In this document: one piece after another, positions 1 through 5,757 of the stretch | Position numbering within the stretch: position 1 is the first letter of the stretch | How the letters are laid out: every line of letters starts with the position of its first letter | Assembly: GCA_038253945.1 (NCBI GenBank) | Contig: JBBSGR010000034.1 | Location: forward strand, 1 to 9,900 | Source of the DNA: JBBRYW01 sp038253945 | GTDB lineage: Bacteria; Actinomycetota; Thermoleophilia; Gaiellales; Gaiellaceae | Length of the DNA: 9,900 bases | Direction: 5' to 3' | Notes under the pieces: generated by a model | Seen by the model: only the letters and a program-made list of their open reading frames with translations | The model's database searches: none | What the model was told of the DNA's origin: nothing | Made by a program: the position numbers and the translations under genes

Positions 1-133
1 CCGCCATCCCGCACACATCCCGCCGGAGGTCGCCGGATGCCCCAGCCTCCACCCGCCGTTCCCCGCAAGAGGGCGGCCGAAAGGTTGCTCTCGCCGGTAA
101 TCTCCGCCTGCCAGCGAGCCCGGAGCTACCAAG

Positions 134-181
134 ACCGGCCTGTCACGCCGGAGGTCGCGGGTTCGAGTCCCGTCGCTCCCG
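134..181 (+). tRNA. tRNA-Asp(GTC) 3' fragment, 5' half missing; probable attachment-site scar
   Basis: Visible are an anticodon stem CCGGC/GCCGG (135-139/147-151) closing the loop CTGTCAC with anticodon GTC at 142-144. A short variable region follows, then a T stem GCGGG/CCCGT (157-161/169-173) with loop TTCGAGT, then the acceptor 3' strand CGCTCCC (174-180) and discriminator G181. The matching 5' acceptor strand (GGGAGCG) and a D arm are absent from the upstream 133 bases, so this cannot fold as a whole tRNA. Tyrosine recombinases commonly use the anticodon-to-3'-end half of tRNA genes as attB, and the copy lacking the 5' half marks one end of an integrated element. That interpretation is inference; a decayed gene is the alternative. 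CCA is not encoded. Confidence 0.75.
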
Positions 182-245
182 CCTCTACGTATACCCTGCA
201 AACGGGACAGTTCTGTTGTCAATCCTCTAGTTGTGGACGGAATTT

Positions 246-265
246 CGGGCAGCAGACGGGCAGCA
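246..265 (+). repeat. two direct copies of CGGGCAGCA
   Basis: Two identical 9-mers are separated by 2 bases, 65 bp past the end of the tRNA-Asp fragment. Short direct repeats flanking att cores can be arm-type integrase sites; here that is only a suggestion. Confidence 0.4.
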
Positions 266-303
266 CTGTAAGGCCCTCTAATCCGTCAAAGTCCTGCAAT
301 ACT

Positions 304-328
304 CTTCGCCGAGCGCAACGTTGCGAAG
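304..328. repeat. palindrome CGCAACGTTGCG nested in an inverted pair
   Basis: A perfect 12-bp palindrome lies at 314-325. CTTCGC (304-309) also pairs with GCGAAG (323-328), so two alternative hairpins or protein sites share the right arm. No T-run follows, so a terminator is unlikely. Confidence 0.4.
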
Positions 329-500
329 CACGACAGGCAGGTGAGAGCGTGAGGCCCATTGACCATCGACCGGTTTTTCGTCGCGGTGGAAAAATCCGCA
401 CACGCGAGGATCAGGTGCCGGGCGGGCTAGTCCAAATGAACACCGCTGCGAAACGCGATCACCCACCTCCGCAGCCGGGACGCCAGAGCTTGAGGCCTGT

Positions 501-530
501 TTGACGGTGACCCACGCTATGCCAGACAAT
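501..530 (+). promoter_or_regulatory. sigma-70-type promoter of the Zn-ribbon/HhH/HerA operon
   Basis: TTGACG (501-506; 5 of 6 to TTGACA) is followed after 18 bp by GACAAT (525-530; 4 of 6 to TATAAT). This would start transcription near 537, giving a leader of about 18 bases that contains the ribosome binding site of the first gene. Confidence 0.5.
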
Positions 531-539
531 CATCTGGCA
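520..539. promoter_or_regulatory. perfect inverted repeat, candidate operator
   Basis: TGCCAGA (520-526) and TCTGGCA (533-539) are exact reverse complements with a 6-bp gap. The site covers the -10 hexamer and the predicted transcription start, a position typical of a repressor site. A short hairpin just before the ribosome binding site is the alternative. No regulator gene is adjacent. Confidence 0.5.
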
Positions 540-554
540 GACAAGGAGCGGAGG

Positions 555-665
555 ATGCGATTGACGTGCCCGCACTGCCTGAGCGAGATTCCGGCGGGGG
601 CGAGCCGCTGCGCGTTTTGCACGAGGGAGGTCGGTGTGTCCTTCGGCGCGGCACCCACACACTAA
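555..665 (+). CDS. 36-residue zinc-ribbon peptide
   Basis: This very short gene begins at ATG 555 behind a strong purine-rich ribosome binding site (AAGGAGCGGAGG, 543-554) and ends in TAA at 663. The product has two CxxC knuckles, CPHC at residues 5-8 and CAFC at 19-22, ten residues apart, the geometry of a minimal zinc ribbon; a short Ser/Ala/Gly-rich tail follows. Zinc ribbons of this size commonly bind nucleic acid or a protein partner; which applies here cannot be read from sequence. It is the first gene of a tight operon: 24 bp separate it from the HhH gene, and it sits directly behind the promoter and inverted repeat. No catalytic residues are seen. Cysteine spacing and ribosome binding site make a real gene likely despite the length. 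Confidence 0.7.
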   Translation: MRLTCPHCLSEIPAGASRCAFCTREVGVSFGAAPTH

Positions 666-689
666 CCCGGGAAGCTAAGGAGGAATGGG

Positions 690-1091
690 ATGAAGCTGCA
701 GGAGATCGACGGGATCGGCACCAAGCACGCGGCAACGCTCAAAGGGCATGGCCTCACGACCACCGACCATCTGTTGGCGGAGACGGCGAGGCCGGAGGGC
801 CGCCGCGGGCTGGCCGAGAGGTCGGGGATCAGCGAGAAGCTGCTGCTCGAGTGGACGAACCATGCTGACCTTTGCCGGATCGACGGCGTCGGCAGCGAGT
901 ACGCCGACCTACTCGAGGCGGCCGGCGTCGACAGTGTGCCGGAGCTGGCGCAGCGCAACGCTGCCAACCTGGCGAAACGGATGCTCGAGCTGAATGAGCA
1001 GAAGAAGCTCGTGCGTCGCCCGCCCAGCGAGGCCGAGGCCGGACGCTGGGTCGAGCAGGCCAAGACGCTGCCGCGGCTAGTCCACCACTAG
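690..1091 (+). CDS. double helix-hairpin-helix protein, DUF4332-like
   Basis: The 133-residue product contains two recognisable helix-hairpin-helix cores, IDGIGTKHAATLKGHGL (6-22) and IDGVGSEYADLLEAAGV (64-80), each with the G-[IV]-G hairpin that contacts the DNA backbone without sequence specificity. A basic, Glu-rich segment (about 94-126) follows. The pattern fits DUF4332-type proteins, whose role is largely undefined, though HhH repeats of this kind are found in DNA ligases, polymerases and recombination factors. Start: AAGGAGGA (677-684) lies 5 bp before ATG 690; an earlier ATG at 685 is too close to it and stops after two codons. Only 2 bp separate its stop from the ATPase start, so coupled translation is expected. 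A nucleic-acid-binding partner of the downstream motor is a reasonable inference. Confidence 0.8.
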   Translation: MKLQEIDGIGTKHAATLKGHGLTTTDHLLAETARPEGRRGLAERSGISEKLLLEWTNHADLCRIDGVGSEYADLLEAAGVDSVPELAQRNAANLAKRMLELNEQKKLVRRPPSEAEAGRWVEQAKTLPRLVHH

Positions 1092-1093
1092 GG

Positions 1094-2629
<1,536 letters not shown>

Positions 2630-2786
2630 CAACCCGCTGCTCCAACCCCGCACGGCCTGCTTAGCGCAAGCTTGGAAGCGCTGTCTGGCTCGCTCAATTT
2701 CGCCTCGGTCAGATTCGGTGCCCTTTCATCCCAAGAACGCAACAACCGCTGCCGAGGACGCGCCGAAAGCGGTCAGATCCTCCCAC

Positions 2787-2811
2787 TTGACGTTGTGAAC
2801 CCCAGTACGGT
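2787..2811 (+). promoter_or_regulatory. possible leaderless promoter of the acetyltransferase
   Basis: A TANNNT-type -10 (TACGGT, 2806-2811) ends 6 bp before ATG 2818, so the transcript would begin at or next to the start codon. TTGACG (2787-2792) lies upstream, but the 13-bp spacer is too short for a standard -35, so the -10 is the stronger element. No Shine-Dalgarno sequence precedes the ATG. Confidence 0.4.
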
Positions 2812-2817
2812 GCCCGC

Positions 2818-3435
2818 ATGGCAGACACGGCGACGCCCGAGGTCACGATCGTCCCCGCCAAGGAGGCGAGCTGGGAGGATCTCCAGGCCGTGCTCGGCGC
2901 GCGTGGCGATCCGTCCAGATGCCAGTGCCAGCGATACAAGATGCAGCCCAGGGAGTCTTGGGCCTCGGTTGGCGCCGAGGAGCTGGCTTTCCGGCTTCGC
3001 ACGCAGACCGACTGTGGTGACCCGGAGTCGGGCACGACGAGCGGCCTCGTCGCCTACCTCGACGGCGAGCCTGTCGGCTGGTGCGCGGTCGAGCCGCGCA
3101 CCGCCTACCCGCGCCTGCTGCGCAGCACCCGCGTCCCCTGGGCGGGCCGAGCGGAGGACAAGACCGACGACAGCGTCTGGGCTGTGACTTGCTTTGTCAC
3201 TCGCACGGGCTTCCGTCGCCGCGGGATCAGCCGTGCGCTTGCCCGCGCCGCCGTCGATTTCGCGCGGCAACGCGGCGCCCGCGCGCTCGAGGGCTACCCG
3301 ATGATCACGCAGCCCGGGCAGGAGGTCACCTGGGGGGAGCTCCATGTCGGCAGCCGCAGCATCTTCGCCGCCGCTGGGTTCGCCGAGGTCAGTCATCCGA
3401 CCCTCCGCCGGGTCGTGATGCGCATCGACTTCTAG
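2818..3435 (+). CDS. GNAT-family N-acetyltransferase
   Basis: A 205-residue GNAT fold protein expected to transfer an acetyl group from acetyl-CoA to an amine. The first strand pair is seen around GLVAYLDGEPVGWCAVEPR (76-94). The acetyl-CoA pyrophosphate loop is in TCFVTRTGFRRRGISRAL (124-141), with RRRGIS replacing the classical Q/RxxGxG/A. The last fold element is SIFAAAGFAEV (181-191). An N-terminal CQCQRY segment (35-40) is reminiscent of a widespread uncharacterised GNAT subgroup with Cys-rich N-termini. Substrate cannot be predicted. The gene stands alone, 188 bp after the HerA-like gene, and appears to have its own leaderless promoter. Start ATG 2818 is chosen because the -10 element sits just upstream. 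Confidence 0.85.
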   Translation: MADTATPEVTIVPAKEASWEDLQAVLGARGDPSRCQCQRYKMQPRESWASVGAEELAFRLRTQTDCGDPESGTTSGLVAYLDGEPVGWCAVEPRTAYPRLLRSTRVPWAGRAEDKTDDSVWAVTCFVTRTGFRRRGISRALARAAVDFARQRGARALEGYPMITQPGQEVTWGELHVGSRSIFAAAGFAEVSHPTLRRVVMRIDF

Positions 3436-3489
3436 GCGGGCCAACCAGGAGTTGCAGGACGTGCGTGCTTCAAGGGCAGGCAGCTCCAG

Positions 3490-3603
3490 GTGCAGATCGA
3501 CGTGAACCGACGCCGACGAGAGCTCGAGCAGAAGATGCGCGAGGACCTGGCGACCCTCAACCGGGCGGCCGACCCAATCGAGCGGTCTCGCGAGAACTAC
3601 TAG
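3490..3603 (+). CDS. doubtful small ORF, charged helical peptide
   Basis: This reads in the same frame as the acetyltransferase, past its stop, from GTG 3490 to TAG 3601. It gives 37 residues rich in Arg/Glu (RRRRELEQKMREDL, then LNRAADPIERSRENY) that look helical and coding-like. There is no good ribosome binding site; an inner ATG at 3535 is possible. It could be a true small protein, the remnant of a lost downstream gene, or chance in high-GC DNA. I do not recognise a family. Confidence 0.28.
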   Translation: MQIDVNRRRRELEQKMREDLATLNRAADPIERSRENY

Positions 3604-3776
3604 CCCCGGTCGATCGGGGCAGTCAGGACCCGGGCTGCAGTCGCGCAGTCGGTGCGGGCACGTATGGAGTAGTTGTGGAGCCGAGCGGTCGCAGGCCTCG
3701 AGCATTCGGACGGTCCGCGCCGGCCGCCGGTTTGCGGTCCTCGCGGGCAGGTCCGGGCTGAAGACTCGCACAGTGG
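3604..3776. other. GC-rich non-coding stretch
   Basis: I find no gene or clear terminator between the doubtful ORF and the promoter at 3777. An in-frame ATG at 3673 would lengthen the next gene by 47 residues, but that extension does not resemble the DUF1059 family and is rejected. Confidence 0.4.
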
Positions 3777-3806
3777 TTGCCGCGGCGCTCGCGCGGCGCC
3801 TACGAT
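3777..3806 (+). promoter_or_regulatory. promoter for a leaderless DUF1059 transcript
   Basis: TTGCCG (3777-3782), an 18-bp spacer and TACGAT (3801-3806) form a good sigma-70-type promoter. The -10 ends 7 bp before GTG 3814, so the start codon coincides with the expected transcription start, a common actinobacterial arrangement. Confidence 0.55.
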
Positions 3807-3813
3807 GGCCCAC

Positions 3814-3969
3814 GTGAAGCAGATCAACTGCGTGTGCGGTAGCGTCATCAAAGGCGAGGACGACGACGAGCTCTGGGAGAAGGCGCAGACGCACCTGCGC
3901 ACCGACCACCCTGAACTCGTCGGCAAGGTTTCCCGCAAGGACATCCTTGCGCAGGCGGAAGAGACCTAG
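3814..3969 (+). CDS. DUF1059 protein
   Basis: From GTG 3814 this encodes 51 residues beginning MKQINCVCG. A C-x-C pair (residues 6 and 8) is followed by GEDDDELWEKAQTHL, HPELVGKVSRKDILAQ and a short acidic tail, matching the DUF1059 family of small Cys-containing actinobacterial/archaeal proteins of unknown function. GTG 3814 is preferred over ATG 3805 because family members begin M-K and because a -10 element ends 7 bp upstream, predicting a leaderless mRNA; ATG 3805 would overlap that promoter. The stop TAG (3967-3969) lies inside CTAG, which also supplies the stop of the opposing regulator gene. A divergent paralogue is encoded at 4824. A metal- or thiol-related role is possible from the Cys pair, but unproven. 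Confidence 0.8.
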   Translation: MKQINCVCGSVIKGEDDDELWEKAQTHLRTDHPELVGKVSRKDILAQAEET

Positions 3970-4739
3970 GCCGTCGTCCTCGGGGCCGTCTCGCCGAGCA
4001 GGTGCCGGTAGACGCTTTGCACGGCTGGGCTAGGCGCGATCCCGAGCTCGTCGCGAAGCAGGACGCGCAGGCCGTCGTAGACGCGCAAAGCCTCGGCGAC
4101 ATTGCCGCGCCGCTCGAGCGCCTCCATCAGGATCCGGTGGCCGGTCTCGCGGTAGGGGGCCAGCTCGATGAGCCGGCGCCCGCACTCTTCGGCCTGGGGC
4201 AGCGTCGGTCCGCCGAGGCCGAGCCTCGCGGCTGCGAAGCACTCGAGCCCGCGCAACCGAACGTCTTCGAGGCGTCGCCGCCACTCGTCCAGCCACGGGC
4301 GGTCGTGACCCTGGAGCAGGGGTCGGCTGGCCACGTGGTAGGCGACGCCGGACGGGCCCCAGGCCTCCGCCCACTCGCCGTGGGCGACGTGGGAGTCCGC
4401 GCGGTGCAGGGCCTCGAGCGCTGCTTCGACGTCGATAAAAACGTCGCGCGGAAGCACGACATCGATCTCCGATCGTCCGGCCAGCAGCTCGGGTCCCACG
4501 ACCTGGCGTAGCTTCGAGAGCAGGACGCTCAGCCGAGGGCGGTGGTCAGGCGTCGCCTCCTCGCCATAGACCGCGTCCAGCAACTCGTCGCGGCCGATCC
4601 GCCGGAAGCGGTTGAGCACGAAATAGGCGAAGAGCAGCGGCCCCTTAGCCCCCGGGAGCGCGTGCTCGACCCGCTGGCCATCTAGCTTCACCACGAGCCG
4701 TCCGCAGAACTGGATTCTCGTCTCGCCCGTCTGCGCCAT
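3966..4739 (-). CDS. SARP/BTAD-domain transcriptional regulator
   Basis: The 257-residue product has an OmpR-type winged-helix DNA-binding domain (about 8-100, with RIGRDELLDAVYGE and RLSVLLSKLRQVVG as the helical core). A bacterial transcriptional activator domain follows (about 105-250), ending in the diagnostic LLRDELGIAPSPAVQSVYRHLL. It has no NB-ARC or TPR extension, so it is a short SARP of the DnrI/ActII-ORF4 type, normally an activator that binds 11-bp-spaced direct repeats. The open frame extends upstream to 5150, but the start at 4739 (MAQTGETRIQ) is chosen because the DNA-binding domain begins there and the extension overlaps a divergent gene. A -10-like TAAGCT 8 bp ahead suggests a near-leaderless mRNA. 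It is flanked by two DUF1059 genes and probably controls the divergent operon; its ligand or signal is unknown. Confidence 0.85.
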   Translation of the reverse strand: MAQTGETRIQFCGRLVVKLDGQRVEHALPGAKGPLLFAYFVLNRFRRIGRDELLDAVYGEEATPDHRPRLSVLLSKLRQVVGPELLAGRSEIDVVLPRDVFIDVEAALEALHRADSHVAHGEWAEAWGPSGVAYHVASRPLLQGHDRPWLDEWRRRLEDVRLRGLECFAAARLGLGGPTLPQAEECGRRLIELAPYRETGHRILMEALERRGNVAEALRVYDGLRVLLRDELGIAPSPAVQSVYRHLLGETAPRTTA

Positions 4740-4752
4740 CGCCACGAAGCTT

Positions 4753-4781
4753 AGGAAAGAAAGGCGAAAGGTTCGCGAAAC
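4753..4781. promoter_or_regulatory. three heptamers phased at 11 bp, candidate SARP site
   Basis: AGGAAAG (4753-4759), GCGAAAG (4764-4770) and GCGAAAC (4775-4781) start exactly 11 bp apart, so they face the same side of the helix. SARP proteins are known to bind such heptamer repeats with 11-bp spacing. The site lies between the regulator and the divergent DUF1059/MOSC/SBP56 operon, and on the minus strand it runs into the regulator's own -10-like TAAGCT. Confidence 0.55.
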
Positions 4782-4799
4782 GATGGGCTGCGACCATCG
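4772..4799. repeat. palindromes in the divergent promoter region
   Basis: TTCGCGAA (4772-4779) is a perfect 8-bp palindrome. CGATGG (4781-4786) and CCATCG (4794-4799) form a 6-bp inverted repeat with a 7-bp gap. Both lie between the divergent starts and partly overlap the phased heptamers, so a second regulator or a short hairpin ahead of the DUF1059 ribosome binding site is possible. Confidence 0.4.
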
Positions 4800-4823
4800 C
4801 TCCAGGACGACAAAGGAGAAGCG

Positions 4824-4997
4824 ATGGCCGAAATGTTCACGTGTGAAAGGGACGTGTCCGTCCTGCGCGGCGCGAACGACGATGAGCTCGCCGCACAAGT
4901 GGAGCGCCACATCGCCGACGCGCTTCCCGACCTGGTCGGGAAGCTCTCGCGCGAGGACATCCTCGCGGAGATCTGCACGAAGGCGAAGCAGGAGTGA
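4824..4997 (+). CDS. DUF1059-like protein, second copy, Cys pair lost
   Basis: This encodes 57 residues, starting at ATG 4824 with AAAGGAG 5 bp upstream (4812-4818). It aligns by eye with the protein at 3814: both have a G-x-(N/D)-D-D-E-L stretch, then P-(E/D)-L-V-G-K-(V/L)-S-R-(K/E)-D-I-L-A. The N-terminal C-x-C of the first copy is reduced to a single Cys (residue 7, FTCERD), with a second Cys at 51 near the C-terminus. It is therefore a diverged paralogue or a former DUF1059 with altered metal or redox chemistry. It heads the probable MOSC/SBP56 operon, 73 bp upstream of the MOSC gene, and diverges from the SARP gene across 84 bp carrying the phased repeats. Function is unknown. Confidence 0.75.
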   Translation: MAEMFTCERDVSVLRGANDDELAAQVERHIADALPDLVGKLSREDILAEICTKAKQE

Positions 4998-5070
4998 CGC
5001 ACGGCGGAGGGCGCACCGGTCGTCCCTCGCTCGGTCGACCGACCAGGAGGTTGGAGATGGGGAGGAAGTC

Positions 5071-5742
5071 ATGCGTGTCGTCTCGGTAAACGTCGGCCTC
5101 CCGCGCACCGTGCGGTGGAAGGGACGAGACGTGACAACCGGAATCTTCAAGGAGCCAGTCGGGGATCACGTCTCTCTCCGTCGCCTGAACCTCGACGGCG
5201 ACCGCCAAGCCGACCTCTCCGTCCACGGCGGCGCCGCGAAGGCGGTCTACGCCTACCCGCTCGAGCACTACGCCTTCTGGCGCGAGGAGCTCGGGGAGGA
5301 GTCGCCTTTCGGCGCCTTCGGCGAAAACCTTACGGTCGAGGGACTGCCGCTCGAGGAGGAGATCGCCGTCGGCGACCGCCTCCGCGTCGGCGCCGCCGAG
5401 CTCGTCGTCACCCAGCCTCGACTGCCCTGTTACAAGCTGGGGCTTCGCTTCGGCCGCGAGGACATCGTCAAGCGGTTCCTTGCCAGCCGCCGCACCGGGT
5501 ACTACCTCAGCGTCGAGATGGAGGGCGCAGTCGGGGCAGGCGATCACGTCGAGATGATCGCGCGCGATCCTGCGCGGATCCCGGTGGCAGAGATCACTCG
5601 CGTCTACGCAAGCGACCGGTACGACTGCGCGACCATCGAGCGGCTCGTCGCCCTCGACGCTCTACCGGACGACTGGCGCAGCTACTTCGAGAAACAGCTC
5701 GCAAGAAACGGCCCGCGGCCGCAATCAAGCGGCACAACCTAG
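5071..5742 (+). CDS. MOSC domain protein, YiiM-like
   Basis: A 223-residue MOSC protein. Landmarks in order: N-terminal strand MRVVSVNVGLPR; DLSVHGGAAKAVYAYP (48-63), typical of YiiM-type proteins; GAFGENLTVEGL (81-92); and TQPRLPCYKL (114-123), whose Cys120 matches the invariant MOSC cysteine expected to ligate molybdenum of the cofactor. YiiM of E. coli is known to reduce N-hydroxylated purines such as 6-N-hydroxylaminopurine with Moco, so a Moco-dependent reductase of N-hydroxylated or other nitrogenous substrates is the best guess. The C-terminal helical region (about 170-215) fits the YiiM extension. Start ATG 5071 follows GGAGG at 5061-5065; the frame is open upstream but that part overlaps the DUF1059 gene. 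It lies 15 bp ahead of the SBP56 gene, clearly co-transcribed. Confidence 0.88.
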   Translation: MRVVSVNVGLPRTVRWKGRDVTTGIFKEPVGDHVSLRRLNLDGDRQADLSVHGGAAKAVYAYPLEHYAFWREELGEESPFGAFGENLTVEGLPLEEEIAVGDRLRVGAAELVVTQPRLPCYKLGLRFGREDIVKRFLASRRTGYYLSVEMEGAVGAGDHVEMIARDPARIPVAEITRVYASDRYDCATIERLVALDALPDDWRSYFEKQLARNGPRPQSSGTT

Positions 5743-5745
5743 TCC

Positions 5746-5753
5746 AAGGAGGT
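5746..5753 (+). promoter_or_regulatory. consensus ribosome binding site AAGGAGGT
   Basis: This is a full 8-base match to the anti-Shine-Dalgarno sequence, 4 bp before ATG 5758. It is the strongest translation signal in the operon, suggesting the SBP56 protein is its most abundant product. Confidence 0.7.
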
Positions 5754-5757
5754 CATC

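Larger units (their letters stand above)
184..500. other. non-coding stretch with short repeats
   Basis: I see no convincing gene here. The open frame across it on the + strand runs through the tRNA fragment and reads as low-quality protein. The stretch holds a tandem pair of CGGGCAGCA (246-254, 257-265), a 12-bp palindrome CGCAACGTTGCG (314-325), and an overlapping inverted pair CTTCGC/GCGAAG (304-309/323-328). Its position just after a tRNA-Asp scar makes a recombination-associated or decayed element flank plausible. Confidence 0.5.

Noticed and set aside
37..504. 155-residue + strand ORF
   Set aside because: It reads straight through the tRNA-Asp fragment and repeat-rich DNA, with no ribosome binding site or protein-like composition.
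3673..3813. longer DUF1059 start at ATG 3673, or ATG 3805
   Set aside because: The extra residues do not match the family and the promoter lies inside them; GTG 3814 fits both family start and promoter.
2773..3909. 378-residue minus-strand ORF
   Set aside because: It lies antisense to the acetyltransferase and overlaps the DUF1059 gene; composition is that of a high-GC shadow frame.
4740..5150. N-terminal extension of the SARP gene to 5150
   Set aside because: The extension overlaps the divergent DUF1059 gene and the MOSC start, and is not part of the regulator fold, which begins at 4739.
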